From positions 1-64,000 of the IMG/VR virus record IMGVR_UViG_3300025133_000055: a DNA stretch of 64,000 nt; one strand, written 5' to 3'. The position numbers were made by a program, and so were the translations under genes. The notes beneath the pieces were generated by a model that worked only from the letters and a program-made list of their open reading frames with translations, was not told the DNA's origin and did not search any database. Positions 27,120-35,797 of the stretch are shown here, one piece after another (positions within the stretch are counted from its first letter, which is position 1; the number at the start of each line of letters is the position of its first letter). Source of the DNA: a virus.

Positions 27120-27658
27120 TGATTTTAGAATATTTTAGAACACGAGGGGATGCCGTCCCCCCAAGCCGAGCTAACCCCTCGGACGCTGGACTGGATGTTC
27201 ATTTTAATCCAGACGACGGAGAAATAAAAGGAGTTTACCTTGAGCCAGGAGAGAGCAAGTTGTTCTCAACAGGCTTGAAATTCGGAGTACCTCACGGTTA
27301 CATGTTGGAGGTCAAGAACCGCAGTGGCAACGCCTCCAAGCGCAGCCTCCTTGTCGGAGCCTGTGTCATTGACTCCGGTTATGACGGGGAAGTTTTTGTT
27401 AATTTACACAATGTTGGTATAGAAACACAATTCATTGAGCGAGGAATGAAGATTGCACAGATCGTAATGGTGCCAGTGGTCCACTTCCGAGCCCTTGAGA
27501 CTTCAAAGGATAATCTATATGATTGGTATCCCATTAGCATGAGCGACCGAGGCGATGGTGCACTCGGCTCGACGGACGGAGGTACCGCTGGATCCTCCAT
27601 TGATCCTTTCGAGGCTCATCCTAGTTCTAGAACTTGGGAAATGGGAGACGAACTATGA
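27119..27658 (+). CDS. dut: dUTP diphosphatase (trimeric dUTPase)
   Basis: A 179-residue dUTPase with the five motifs: DAGLDVHF (1), KNRSGNASK (2), GACVIDSGYDGEV (3), ERGMKIAQIV (4) and RGDGALGSTDGG (5). It hydrolyses dUTP to dUMP and PPi, keeping uracil out of phage DNA and feeding thymidylate synthesis. About 20 residues extend past motif 5. It is coupled at both ends (TAATG, ATGA). Confidence 0.92.
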   Translation: MILEYFRTRGDAVPPSRANPSDAGLDVHFNPDDGEIKGVYLEPGESKLFSTGLKFGVPHGYMLEVKNRSGNASKRSLLVGACVIDSGYDGEVFVNLHNVGIETQFIERGMKIAQIVMVPVVHFRALETSKDNLYDWYPISMSDRGDGALGSTDGGTAGSSIDPFEAHPSSRTWEMGDEL

Positions 27659-28149
27659 AGGGGGGTGAGTTAAAAACAATGTTTTCCTCCAAAACTCCCG
27701 AATGGGGAACACCGCAAGCATTCTTCGACAAACTTAATAAGAAATATAATTTCACTCTCGATCCTTGTGGAAATAAGAGCAATCATAAGTGTGCTAAATA
27801 TTTCTCAGTGGAAGAAGACGGGCTCAGTCAGGACTGGGGAGGGCATAAAGTATTTATGAATCCTCCGTATGGGAGGGTGATTAAGGAGTGGATCCATAAA
27901 GCACATGAAGAAAGTCTAAAAAGAAACACTACGGTTGTGTGCTTGATACCAGCCCGAACCGATACGAAATACTGGCACGATTATTGTATGAAACATGCTA
28001 AAGAGATTCACTTTGTCAAGGGTCGTCTGAAATTCGAGGGCACTTCAAATAACTCTGCACCCTTTCCATCGGCTGTTGTAGTATTTAGTTCAGGAAGGAA
28101 GTATGTTTTCGGCCATTACCCAATGATATATACGATGGAGAGAAAATGA
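27655..28149 (+). CDS. Phage DNA N-6-adenine methyltransferase (Dam-like)
   Basis: A 164-residue protein of the short phage Dam family: FSSKTPEWGTPQAFFDKLNKKYNFTLDPCG at the N-terminus and VFMNPPYGRVIKEW carrying the NPPY catalytic motif. ATG 27655 overlaps the dUTPase stop; ATG 27679 behind GGGGGGTGAG is an alternative. It methylates adenine to block restriction. It is the third DNA methyltransferase in the window. Confidence 0.88.
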   Translation: MKGGELKTMFSSKTPEWGTPQAFFDKLNKKYNFTLDPCGNKSNHKCAKYFSVEEDGLSQDWGGHKVFMNPPYGRVIKEWIHKAHEESLKRNTTVVCLIPARTDTKYWHDYCMKHAKEIHFVKGRLKFEGTSNNSAPFPSAVVVFSSGRKYVFGHYPMIYTMERK

Positions 28150-29186
28150 AGATACGACAGTGTTTATCTTATGACGATGTTCTTCTCGCGCCTCAGTATT
28201 CTGGAGTTACAACGAGAAGAGAGGTAAGCATTGGCTCGGGCCTGGATTCGGATTTCCACTTTAGTTTGCCCATCATTTCTTCTCCGATGGATACGATTAC
28301 CGAAGCCGAGATGTGCGTGTCTATGGCAAGTTATGGTGGCTTGGGAATCATTCATCGATATAATTCAATTGAAGATCAGGTTGCTATTGTAAAGAAAGCC
28401 AAAGAGGTTTTAGAAAAACATGGAAGCCCTCCCATCGCAGCCGCCGTGGGGATAAGCGATGATTACTTAGAGAGAGCATCGGAACTTTATAATCACGGCG
28501 TCCGTGTCTTTTGTTTGGATGTGGCCCACGGCCACCATGTTTTAATGGAAGGTGCCCTCCATGCCATCAAGTCTCGCTTCACGGATGCTCACATCATGGC
28601 AGGGAACGTGGCCACAAAGGGAGCATTCGAGGATCTCGCTTATTGGGGGGCGAATTCTATTCGAGTTGGAATAGGGGGAGGCTCCATCTGCTCTACCAGA
28701 CTTCAAACTGGTCATGGAATTCCCACTCTTCAGTCCATCATAGATTGTTCCCATGCGGATATTAGGTGGGAAGTGTCAATGATTGCTGATGGTGGTATAA
28801 GAACCAGCGGAGATATTGTGAAGGCACTCGCCGCCGGCGCAAACTTTGTTATGCTCGGATCCTTATTGGCTGGAACTTCGCAGACACCAGGGAATATTAT
28901 GACTGGTGCCTCCGGGAAGAAATACAAGGCTTATCGAGGAATGGCCAGCAAGGAAGCCCAGTATGATTGGAGGGGAAGGCATAGTTCGAACGAGGGGATC
29001 TCAACAACAGTTCCCTATCGAGGCAGCGTCATTGAGATCTTACATGATTTAATCGGAGGAATTAAGAGCGGCCTTTCTTATTCTGGCGCCAAAGATATTT
29101 ATGAACTTCAAGCGAAGGCCGAGTTTGTTTTACAAACTGGTGCTGGTCAGGCAGAGAGTGGCACACATATTTTGGGAAGAAAGTAA
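28146..29186 (+). CDS. guaB: IMP dehydrogenase/GMP reductase family enzyme, CBS-less
   Basis: A 346-residue TIM-barrel oxidoreductase. SYDDVLLAPQYSG and SPMDTITEAEMC open the barrel. The catalytic loop is VGIGGGSICSTR with Cys182. MIADGGIRTSGDIVKALAAGAN binds phosphate and YRGMASKEAQ is the flap. It is shorter than bacterial IMPDH (about 485) because the CBS pair is absent. IMPDH makes XMP from IMP for guanylate supply; GMP reductase runs GMP to IMP. The sequence fits either, IMPDH slightly better. It pairs metabolically with the PurA-family gene at 23337. Confidence 0.85.
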   Translation: MKIRQCLSYDDVLLAPQYSGVTTRREVSIGSGLDSDFHFSLPIISSPMDTITEAEMCVSMASYGGLGIIHRYNSIEDQVAIVKKAKEVLEKHGSPPIAAAVGISDDYLERASELYNHGVRVFCLDVAHGHHVLMEGALHAIKSRFTDAHIMAGNVATKGAFEDLAYWGANSIRVGIGGGSICSTRLQTGHGIPTLQSIIDCSHADIRWEVSMIADGGIRTSGDIVKALAAGANFVMLGSLLAGTSQTPGNIMTGASGKKYKAYRGMASKEAQYDWRGRHSSNEGISTTVPYRGSVIEILHDLIGGIKSGLSYSGAKDIYELQAKAEFVLQTGAGQAESGTHILGRK

Positions 29187-29516
29187 ATGTCAGATTACGG
29201 GAAGAGAGACAAAAGAATATCTTTTATGGATACAGACAAAAGAAGTGCAGATTTAATGATACGTTTAAAGCACGACGGACTAACTAAGACAAAGTTCTTT
29301 AGAATACTTCTAACGGGCTATTTAGAGAGGGACCATTCTATTGTTGAATTTATTGAAAGATTTAAAGAGAACACAGGAATACAAAGCAAAGCTAAGGCAA
29401 AGATTGTCAAAGATCTTGAAGAAAGGGGCGACCAAAATAAGAGAAAGTTTGGATTGGAAGATAGTGAAATAGAGAGTATTTTTGATATACTTGAGAAAGA
29501 GCATCCTGATTTATAA
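29187..29516 (+). CDS. Putative ribbon-helix-helix-like protein
   Basis: A 109-residue protein beginning MSDYGKRDKRISFMDTDKRSADLMIRLKHDGLTKTKFFRILLTGYLE. A beta strand followed by two helices with KTKFFR is the RHH layout, and the remainder is helical and charged. It starts directly after the GuaB stop and ends the early metabolic group, just before a candidate late promoter. A regulatory role is plausible but unproven. Confidence 0.45.
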   Translation: MSDYGKRDKRISFMDTDKRSADLMIRLKHDGLTKTKFFRILLTGYLERDHSIVEFIERFKENTGIQSKAKAKIVKDLEERGDQNKRKFGLEDSEIESIFDILEKEHPDL

Positions 29517-29542
29517 ATTTCGTGGTTTTTTAGAATTCAAGG

Positions 29543-29553
29543 AACTATTTATA
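29543..29553 (+). promoter_or_regulatory. AACTATTTATA element (candidate late promoter)
   Basis: An exact copy lying 46 bp before the ATG of the acidic head-type protein, in a 82-bp gap between early metabolic genes and late genes. This is one of the clearest intergenic placements of the element. Confidence 0.5.
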
Positions 29554-29598
29554 AATGTAAAAACTGCTACTTTTGTGGATTTTTGAGGAGAACATACT

Positions 29599-30477
29599 AT
29601 GAGCAAGAAGCAACTGAATGAAGTTCGTCGCTTTATGAAACTGGCCAATCTTAACGGGAACATTACTTCTAACTTTATTAAGGAAACATATGGCGCAGAC
29701 TATATGCACGAAGAGGAAGAGATCGAAGATGTAAGTGTGGAGGACGAGGGCACTGAAGATGATGTCATGGATCTTGAAGATGTCGGCCTCGAAGATGAGA
29801 TGGGCCCCCCCGTCGCTGAAATCGAAGGGGGAGGGGACGCCGAAGAACTCGTTTTAAATATCGTTAACGATATCCAGCAACTTGCATCTCTCGCTGGTGT
29901 TGATGTTGATGTCGAGGGCGACGAGGCAGTTGAAGATGATGTGGACATGGACATGGATATAGACATGGAAATGGGCCCCGACGATGAAATGGACATCGAG
30001 GGCGATATCGAATTAGACACAGAAGAACCTGCGGAAGAAACCCTTGAAGAAATGATCAATGCCATCTTGGCAGAAGATCCTAAAGGAACTAAGAAAGGTG
30101 CCCCCCGAAAAACTGCTCGACGAGCTTACGAAAAGGAAGAGCTTGAAGAAGAAATAAGTGACGAAGATATCGACGGCTGGTTGAAGGGAGAGAGGGAGAT
30201 GCCCAGCAAACAACAAAGCGATGACGACGATCTGGCGAAACTCCAAGCAAGAGCAGCAGAGGAGGATGCGCCAGAAGATAAGGGCCGCACCAAGCCGCAC
30301 CGACGCGCCAAACGACCCCCACGCAGCGGCACACCCCTAAAGGGAGTTGCCCCTCAAAACGAATCAGTTCAAATTCTTGACGACGAAAAGCTTATTCAAG
30401 AGGTTACAAAGAGAGTTAAAAAACGCCTTGCTAAATATGCAAGGGCCCAAAAACGCCAACGACGCCAACGACGATAG
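29599..30477 (+). CDS. Highly acidic putative scaffold/internal head protein
   Basis: A 292-residue protein. The N-terminus MSKKQLNEVRRFMKLANL...SNFIKETYGADYM ends in I-K-E, a potential prohead-protease site. Residues 35-160 are extremely acidic with MD/ED repeats (DMDMDIDMEMGPDDEMDIEGDIEL). The last 100 residues turn basic and end KRVKKRLAKYARAQKRQRRQRR. Acidic middle plus basic tail is what scaffold/core proteins of T4-like heads look like. It follows the late-promoter-like element and is followed by a hairpin. Confidence 0.5.
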   Translation: MSKKQLNEVRRFMKLANLNGNITSNFIKETYGADYMHEEEEIEDVSVEDEGTEDDVMDLEDVGLEDEMGPPVAEIEGGGDAEELVLNIVNDIQQLASLAGVDVDVEGDEAVEDDVDMDMDIDMEMGPDDEMDIEGDIELDTEEPAEETLEEMINAILAEDPKGTKKGAPRKTARRAYEKEELEEEISDEDIDGWLKGEREMPSKQQSDDDDLAKLQARAAEEDAPEDKGRTKPHRRAKRPPRSGTPLKGVAPQNESVQILDDEKLIQEVTKRVKKRLAKYARAQKRQRRQRR

Positions 30478-30492
30478 CATAATTTATAAAGC

Positions 30493-30530
30493 AATACCTC
30501 GGCAATGTGGAGTGCATAGACCGAGGTATT
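30493..30530 (+). terminator. Hairpin after the acidic head-type gene
   Basis: AATACCTCGG (30493-30502) and CCGAGGTATT (30521-30530) form a perfect 10-bp stem with an 18-nt loop, 15 bp after the stop codon. The following sequence TGTGCATTTGG is only weakly T-rich. Confidence 0.5.
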
Positions 30531-30549
30531 TGTGCATTTGGAGTAGTAA

Positions 30550-30933
30550 ATGTTAAATCTTATTATAGGAGCACTCCTGGGAATTCTATTATATAGATTC
30601 TTCAGTCGTCTCTATGGACCCTCTGTTCCTACTACACTGCTCAAAGTATCAGAATTTTATTGTTTGCAGCTTTTAATCTCAGCACATGATGATTTAGTCT
30701 TTCTAAAAGAAACGAAGGCAAAGACGATGAAAGACTTGAATTTAACAGAAAATCAAATAAAGATAGCAAAAAATATAGAAGAGGCTCGTATCAATAGGTG
30801 GAAGCACGACTCCATTCAACAACTCTTATTACGATATCCAGCCTCGTTTTTAACAACGGTGGAATACCATGATTGGAACTCTGCTATGAGCTACTTGGAA
30901 AAAATAATAAAAAGACTTGACAAACCTTCTTGA
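30550..30933 (+). CDS. Membrane-anchored hypothetical protein
   Basis: A 127-residue protein. Residues 2-20 (LNLIIGALLGILLYRFFSRL) form an N-terminal membrane anchor; the rest is soluble helix (ETKAKTMKDLNLTENQIKIAKNIEEARI). No family recognised. Its end overlaps a promoter. Confidence 0.55.
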   Translation: MLNLIIGALLGILLYRFFSRLYGPSVPTTLLKVSEFYCLQLLISAHDDLVFLKETKAKTMKDLNLTENQIKIAKNIEEARINRWKHDSIQQLLLRYPASFLTTVEYHDWNSAMSYLEKIIKRLDKPS

Positions 30934-30945
30934 AACAGATATACT
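30917..30945 (+). promoter_or_regulatory. Sigma70-type promoter
   Basis: TTGACA (30917-30922), 17 bp, TATACT (30940-30945), ahead of AGGGGG and the ATG at 30970. Confidence 0.65.
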
Positions 30946-30969
30946 TATAATAGAAGGGGGAATTTGTAA

Positions 30970-31347
30970 ATGAATGCTACAGCGTGGAAACACACTAAAG
31001 ACATCGACGGAGTAATCTATGCTATTCAAATCGATGGTATAAAGGGAAAGAGAAATGAAAGTAATCTTTTAAAGGAATTAAAAGATTGGAAGAGCTTCGG
31101 AGAAGGATATGACCCTACAAAAAAAGCCAGAACATTAATGTTTAAAAAGATATTTTCCAGCGACACAGATTGGAAAAAGTGGGCCCGAACATTTCCTTAT
31201 ATTTTAGTGGAGATTGGTTCTGTTAGTGGAAAACCCAAGCCCTATAAACTGGGGTTAGAGTATATTAAATCTAAAGAAAAGGGGAGCAAGAAAAATGTCA
31301 GAAAAAATGTCAGAAAAAAACAAAGAGGAAGAAAAAGCACCAAGTGA
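30970..31347 (+). CDS. Hypothetical basic protein
   Basis: A 125-residue protein, WKHTKDIDGVIYAIQIDGI..., ending in a Lys/Arg-rich tail (KKNVRKNVRKKQRGRKSTK). The last 53 bp overlap the start of the ClpP-like gene in another frame. The basic tail could bind nucleic acid. Function unknown. Confidence 0.55.
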   Translation: MNATAWKHTKDIDGVIYAIQIDGIKGKRNESNLLKELKDWKSFGEGYDPTKKARTLMFKKIFSSDTDWKKWARTFPYILVEIGSVSGKPKPYKLGLEYIKSKEKGSKKNVRKNVRKKQRGRKSTK

Positions 31348-31870
31348 GGATCTGAAACCTCCTGAGCCACGAGCTATTGGAATATTCAGCGATATTAATG
31401 AAAAGAAATCAGAAGATATAGTTTATGCCCTCAAATTATATACCGCTGATTCCAAAGAAGATATAGATTTCTATATTTCAACTAGCGGGGGTTCTGCTGC
31501 TGATATGTTTGCCATCTATGATTTCATGCGGGAGACGCGGGAAAAATTAGATATTGTAACCCACGGATTGGGGAAGGTAATGTCGGCTGGTATTTTGCTG
31601 CTTGCGGCCGGAACAAAAGGGAAGAGAAAGGTAGGGAAGCATTGCAGAGTGATGATTCACACGGTTGTTGGTGCCAATGCTGGACCCTTTCATGAACTAG
31701 AAAATGAAATGTGCGAAATTCAACACATACAAAATATGTATATACAGGCCCTATGTTTAGAAACAAAACTTACAAAGAAGAAAATAAGAGCATTATTTGC
31801 AAAAAATGTAAATGTTTATCTGTCGGCAGAAGAAGCAGTTGAATATGGCATAGCCGACATTATTGTATAG
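31295..31870 (+). CDS. ClpP-like protease homologue lacking the catalytic Asp
   Basis: A 191-residue ClpP-fold protein with an extra 25-residue charged N-terminus. GLGKVMSAGILLLAAG carries the nucleophile Ser97 and CRVMIHTVVGA the His122. Where ClpP has the third residue (D before xFLSAxEA) this protein has Asn173 (NVNVYLSAEEAVEYG). GGSAADMFAIYDFM matches the substrate groove. It may be weakly active, inactive, or paired with the second ClpP-like protein at 57000, which keeps the full triad. A role in head maturation or in modifying host Clp is speculative. Confidence 0.75.
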   Translation: MSEKMSEKNKEEEKAPSEDLKPPEPRAIGIFSDINEKKSEDIVYALKLYTADSKEDIDFYISTSGGSAADMFAIYDFMRETREKLDIVTHGLGKVMSAGILLLAAGTKGKRKVGKHCRVMIHTVVGANAGPFHELENEMCEIQHIQNMYIQALCLETKLTKKKIRALFAKNVNVYLSAEEAVEYGIADIIV

Positions 31871-31901
31871 AATAACAAGATATTGAGGACTAATTATTAG
31901 T

Positions 31902-33299
31902 ATGAATAAACTAGAAAATTTAATTGAAAAACACTATAAAAGGAAGAAGGGGAGTCTTACATTTCGATCTCTTATTGAAATGGTAGAAGAGACTATGAAA
32001 AATCTGAGCCCCCTCTTCGAAGAGACACTGGCGGTCAGTTATGATGCTGCTGAGGGAGAAGTTCCCCCCGAATTAAAAAACGGAGTGAGGCTTCCCATAT
32101 TTAAAATTACAGAATTATGGGGAAAAGTTGATAATAAGGACAGGGAGATTATCGAGCAATTCACCAAGAATTTGGGGGGTTCAACGATAAAAGAAAAATT
32201 AACCAACCTTAACGAGATAATTCAATATGATCCAAAGGCAGATATTCCCAAAATTATATCTGCGATGGTAGTGGTGGAAACACTCAGGAGTATCATCATT
32301 GAGTATACCGAAGCCGTTGGTGGCTTTTTATTCGAGGGTTTTTTAGCTGGCATCTTTGGTGGTCAAAGTATTCAAATTGTGGATGTCACCGGAGATGAGG
32401 CCGCTGGCCAAGCTGGGAAACCCATTACCGATGTTGTTCTCAATGGCATTCATTATAGTTTAAAGTTGTTGTCACCGGGAACGACCATTGATGGCTCTTA
32501 TAAAAATATTGTAGAGCACTTTGCCACCGTTTCTCCGCCGGAGATAACTTACTTAGTTGTACGCAAAGTGGGCAACGATGTTTTAGACTTCTATGAATTT
32601 ACCATTACACAAGACAACTTTACAGATTATATCGGCTGGGCTGAGTATCATGACGTGAAAGAGGAGAAAGAAATTAGTGGTCTTTCAAGTGATGAGATGA
32701 TAGATCTTTTTAGCGATATCGGGTCTTCGAAAGGGAAGGGGAAGTCTGGTGTTGTGAAGATTAGCGATAAAAATGAAAAGAACGTCAATCGAAGTATTAA
32801 ATCTTTTAAAGACTCCCGCGCCCCCTTTACTGTTATTTATCGCGGAGAGGAAGATATAAGTCAACTTAAAAGATATTCCGCCAGTGTCAATCACCTTTAT
32901 GGCTCACCGGAGGTATACCAACAAGTTAAAGAAGCCCAGAATGGTCCGTTTGAGGAGTTTATTAACCTTTTAAGAACAACTCCCGGATATACCGGATCCC
33001 AACAGTTTCATATTTCTCCCGAATATGCCAAGTCTGTGTCTGAAAATGTGGGACAGTTAGATCTATCAGAAAATAATTTATTGGGTATCACGGAAAAGTA
33101 TCTAGATAAACTGGCAGGAGAATTGATACCCATCTATTCCACACTTCACTCATTTAGTGAAAATATAAATCGTTATTTCCTGGGTGTCGATGAAAAGGAC
33201 ACAACTCGAAAAAAACGAGCACTTGCCGCAAGAGAAGATGCGTTTAGACTTCGTAAAAATGTCGACAATGTTGTTGAAAAAGAAACAGAAGAGAGGTAA
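31902..33299 (+). CDS. Hypothetical protein, possible nuclease-like core
   Basis: A 465-residue protein. Residues 150-200, FEGFLAGIFGGQSIQIVDVTGDEAAGQ...ITDVVLNGIHYSLKLLSPG, show a conserved acidic position, then D-x8-SLK, which resembles a degenerate PD-(D/E)xK core. Other phage proteins of this kind are uncharacterised. The C-terminal third is charged (KKRALAAREDAFRLRKNVDNVVEKE). It is 3 bp upstream of GroEL. The nuclease suggestion is weak. Confidence 0.45.
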   Translation: MNKLENLIEKHYKRKKGSLTFRSLIEMVEETMKNLSPLFEETLAVSYDAAEGEVPPELKNGVRLPIFKITELWGKVDNKDREIIEQFTKNLGGSTIKEKLTNLNEIIQYDPKADIPKIISAMVVVETLRSIIIEYTEAVGGFLFEGFLAGIFGGQSIQIVDVTGDEAAGQAGKPITDVVLNGIHYSLKLLSPGTTIDGSYKNIVEHFATVSPPEITYLVVRKVGNDVLDFYEFTITQDNFTDYIGWAEYHDVKEEKEISGLSSDEMIDLFSDIGSSKGKGKSGVVKISDKNEKNVNRSIKSFKDSRAPFTVIYRGEEDISQLKRYSASVNHLYGSPEVYQQVKEAQNGPFEEFINLLRTTPGYTGSQQFHISPEYAKSVSENVGQLDLSENNLLGITEKYLDKLAGELIPIYSTLHSFSENINRYFLGVDEKDTTRKKRALAAREDAFRLRKNVDNVVEKETEER

Positions 33300-33302
33300 T
33301 AA

Positions 33303-34871
33303 TTGACCAAACATTATGGTTCTGGCTCTGAGATGAGCCAAAAGATTCTGAAAGGAATTAATGTTTTAGCAGATAATGTAGCTTCCACCCTTGGACCAAG
33401 GGGGAGGAATGTTATTCTGCAAGAGAAAGGAAAGCGACCTATCATCACCAAGGACGGTGTGACAGTTGCAAACTTTGTGGATTTAGAGGATCCAATTGAG
33501 AATGCTGGTGTTCAGATTATTAAACAAGCGGCAGCACAAACAAATTTGGATGCCGGTGACGGCACAACAACTGCAACAGTTTTATCACGCGCTATTCTCA
33601 ATAAGGCTCAAAAATATATTTCTGCGGGAGTTCCCCCTATTGAATTGCAGCGAGGGATCGAAAAGGCAGTTGCAGTTATTGTTGAAAACTTAAAAGAGAT
33701 GTCGCAACCAATCGCATGCGAAGAAAACATTGCTCACATTGCAACCATTTCTGCAAATAATGATAAACATATCGGAAATTTGGTTGGCCGTGCGGTGAGT
33801 GCAGCGGGCAAGGACGGTGCTATTACAGTCGAGGAGGCACGCTCCCATCAAACCAGCCTAGACCTTGTAGAAGGCTTCAGGATGGACTCTGGTTATGCTG
33901 CAACGGCTTTCATTACCGATGAGAGACGACGCGCCGCAACTTACGATAACCCGCTTCTACTGGTAACAGATGAGAAGATCGAGCATGTTCAAGATATCAT
34001 GGGCATCTTGGAATTGTCGGCCAGGGAGGCGCGCCCTCTGGTGTTTATCTCTACGGAGGTAGAGGGTCAAGCATTAGCCGCAATGATTATGAATGCGATT
34101 AAGGGTACATTAAAGATCGCAGCAGTCAAAGCACCGCGATATGGCGAGGAAAGACAAAACATCCTAAAGGACTTAGCCATCTCCACTGGCGCAAACTTTA
34201 TTAGCAGGTCGCAAGGAAGAAAACTTAGTGAAGTTAAGTTGACTGATTTTGGAACCGCCGCCAGAATTGATATTACTCGAAGTCAGACTACAATCGTCGG
34301 CGGCGATGGGAACCAAGACTTGATTGATGAGCAGGTCGAAGAACTCAAATCAGACCTGATCCACGAAGAAAACTTGCATGAGTGTGAGAAGATTCAAGAC
34401 AGGATCGCCAGATTGTCAAGTGGGATCGCCATCATCCGAATCGGTGCAGCCACCGAGATTGAGATGATCGAGAAGAAACACAGAGTTGAGGATGCCCTAG
34501 AGGCTGTCCGATCGGCACAAATGGAAGGCATCATCGCGGGGGGAGGTGCGGCATTGATTCGAGCGACCACTAACCTAGAAGTTGATGTTGACAATGATGA
34601 TCAACTGCTTGGTGTTGAAATTGTCAAAGAGGCAGTTAAGGCGCCCCTCAAACAGATGGCCCTGAATGCGGGTAAATCTCCAGACATTATTTGTGAACTA
34701 GTTTTAAAAGAAAAAGGTAATTGTGGTTATAATTTTATATCCGATAGCCTTGTTGATTTATTAGAGGCCGGCGTCATAGATCCTGTAAGAGTCACACGTA
34801 CCGCACTCCAAAATGCAGCCTCAGTTGCGGGCACATTAATTACAACAAACTGTGCCATAATACAAAGTTAA
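33303..34871 (+). CDS. groEL: GroEL-type chaperonin
   Basis: A 522-residue chaperonin with TTG start. GSGSEMSQKILKGINVLADNVASTLGPRGRNVILQ, TKDGVTVANFVDLEDPIENAGVQIIKQAA and AGDGTTTATVLSRAI (ATPase region) match the equatorial domain, with EIEMIEKKHRVEDALEAVRSA and GIIAGGGAALI later. It lacks the Gly/Met-rich tail and is slightly shorter than host GroEL (about 548). The length and the GroES-like gene at 13633 suggest a phage folding machine for capsid or other late proteins. Confidence 0.93.
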   Translation: MTKHYGSGSEMSQKILKGINVLADNVASTLGPRGRNVILQEKGKRPIITKDGVTVANFVDLEDPIENAGVQIIKQAAAQTNLDAGDGTTTATVLSRAILNKAQKYISAGVPPIELQRGIEKAVAVIVENLKEMSQPIACEENIAHIATISANNDKHIGNLVGRAVSAAGKDGAITVEEARSHQTSLDLVEGFRMDSGYAATAFITDERRRAATYDNPLLLVTDEKIEHVQDIMGILELSAREARPLVFISTEVEGQALAAMIMNAIKGTLKIAAVKAPRYGEERQNILKDLAISTGANFISRSQGRKLSEVKLTDFGTAARIDITRSQTTIVGGDGNQDLIDEQVEELKSDLIHEENLHECEKIQDRIARLSSGIAIIRIGAATEIEMIEKKHRVEDALEAVRSAQMEGIIAGGGAALIRATTNLEVDVDNDDQLLGVEIVKEAVKAPLKQMALNAGKSPDIICELVLKEKGNCGYNFISDSLVDLLEAGVIDPVRVTRTALQNAASVAGTLITTNCAIIQS

Positions 34872-34872
34872 A

Positions 34873-34883
34873 AACTATTTATG
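34873..34883 (+). promoter_or_regulatory. AACTATTTATG element (variant)
   Basis: A one-base variant of the candidate late promoter, directly after the GroEL stop and 38 bp before the ATG at 34921. It is followed by AGTGTTGGG, as in the copy at 61164. Confidence 0.4.
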
Positions 34884-34920
34884 AGTGTTGGGATAAAACT
34901 TAAAGGGGGGCCCAAGTGAC

Positions 34921-35199
34921 ATGTCTGAAGATGAAGTTAGCAAGGTGGATATTATTGAATTGGATGGGAAACTATCAAGGATTGTCGATGGATTGGAAGG
35001 GGTTAGAACATGCCAGGACCGGATGTCAGATGATATTGCGAAGATTAAAGATGCAGTCTACAATCCTGACGAGGGATTGTACGCAAGACTCAGGAATCTT
35101 GAGCAGTGGAAAGAGGCTTCTTCAAAAATTACTTGGGTGATAATGACCAGTATTGTAGGTCTGGCATCTGCAACAGTTTGGCACACTTTTTTTAAATAA
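34921..35199 (+). CDS. XhlA-like membrane-tethered coiled-coil protein
   Basis: A 92-residue protein: an acidic start, a helix (DGKLSRIVDGLEGVRTCQDRM), LRNLEQWKEASSKITWVIMTSIVGLASATVWHTFF at the end. One C-terminal transmembrane helix after a coiled coil is the plan of XhlA/haemolysin-type phage proteins associated with lysis. Late-promoter-like element upstream. A lysis role is inferred. Confidence 0.5.
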   Translation: MSEDEVSKVDIIELDGKLSRIVDGLEGVRTCQDRMSDDIAKIKDAVYNPDEGLYARLRNLEQWKEASSKITWVIMTSIVGLASATVWHTFFK

Positions 35200-35203
35200 A
35201 GGG

Positions 35204-35232
35204 TTGACAATTATTTCATAACATGTTATAAT
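35204..35232 (+). promoter_or_regulatory. Sigma70-type promoter
   Basis: TTGACA (35204-35209), 17 bp, TATAAT (35227-35232): perfect consensus in a short intergenic gap. It starts a run of overlapping small genes to about 38.6 kb. Confidence 0.8.
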
Positions 35233-35253
35233 TATAATTAGCGTGGAGTATAA

Positions 35254-35568
35254 ATGCGTGTTAATATAAGTTACTCTGTGGAGCTATGTGAAGTCCCACG
35301 AGAGGTTGATAAATTACTTGAAGAGTGTGAGGTTCTTTTTAGACAAATGTGCGGAAAATTTGGGGGTGTTTGTAGCACTAGTCCACTTGAAACTATTGAA
35401 AATTTAAATGATATTCGTGAGCAGTTGAAGACAACCGACATTAGATTGTCGGAATGCACTCAAATTTTGGCGGGGTATGTGGATATTAAAACCAAAATGC
35501 CTTTGTTGTCCCCCCAAGAGCAGGAGCACCAACCGGAGGAGAAGCAAGGCGATGATGAAGAACTTTAA
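35254..35568 (+). CDS. Hypothetical protein
   Basis: A 104-residue protein, VNISYSVELCEVPREVDKLLEECEVLFRQMCGKF..., with four to five cysteines and an acidic C-terminus. The pattern of helices with ECxxLFxQMC suggests a small helical bundle. Function unknown; first gene behind the promoter at 35204. Confidence 0.55.
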   Translation: MRVNISYSVELCEVPREVDKLLEECEVLFRQMCGKFGGVCSTSPLETIENLNDIREQLKTTDIRLSECTQILAGYVDIKTKMPLLSPQEQEHQPEEKQGDDEEL

Positions 35569-35797
35569 ACAGGGGGAGTATGTTTATATTCCCTCAAATG
35601 TGATGCTGTTTCGCATCGATATGGACCAAAAAAAAGACTTGACAAACTTTGAGGCGGCTAAATTAATGGAAAAACCACAGCACCTGATGTTTATTAACGA
35701 ATGTAAAGTTGATAGTAACTGGGTTCAAGTTTTTTATAAAGGAGAACTTTGGACCGTTAAAAAAGAAAATATTTATGAAATAGAGGAAGAAGGATGA
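35552..35797 (+). CDS. Small SH3-like protein of the FKxGD type
   Basis: An 81-residue protein from ATG 35552 (GGAGGAGAAG upstream). MMKNFKQGEYVYIPSNVMLFRIDMDQ begins with the F-K-x-G-E variant of the small-barrel family. It overlaps both neighbours. Confidence 0.55.
   Translation: MMKNFKQGEYVYIPSNVMLFRIDMDQKKDLTNFEAAKLMEKPQHLMFINECKVDSNWVQVFYKGELWTVKKENIYEIEEEG

Noticed and set aside
29543-29553. AACTATTTATA read as a minus-strand T4 late promoter (TATAAATAGTT)
   Set aside because: All neighbouring genes are on the + strand and the elements sit at their 5' sides; the minus reading would give only antisense RNA. It is not excluded by sequence alone.
29700-30065. Ser-rich minus-strand ORF of 121 codons
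   Set aside because: It is the complement of the GAT/GAA-rich repeats in the acidic head-type gene.
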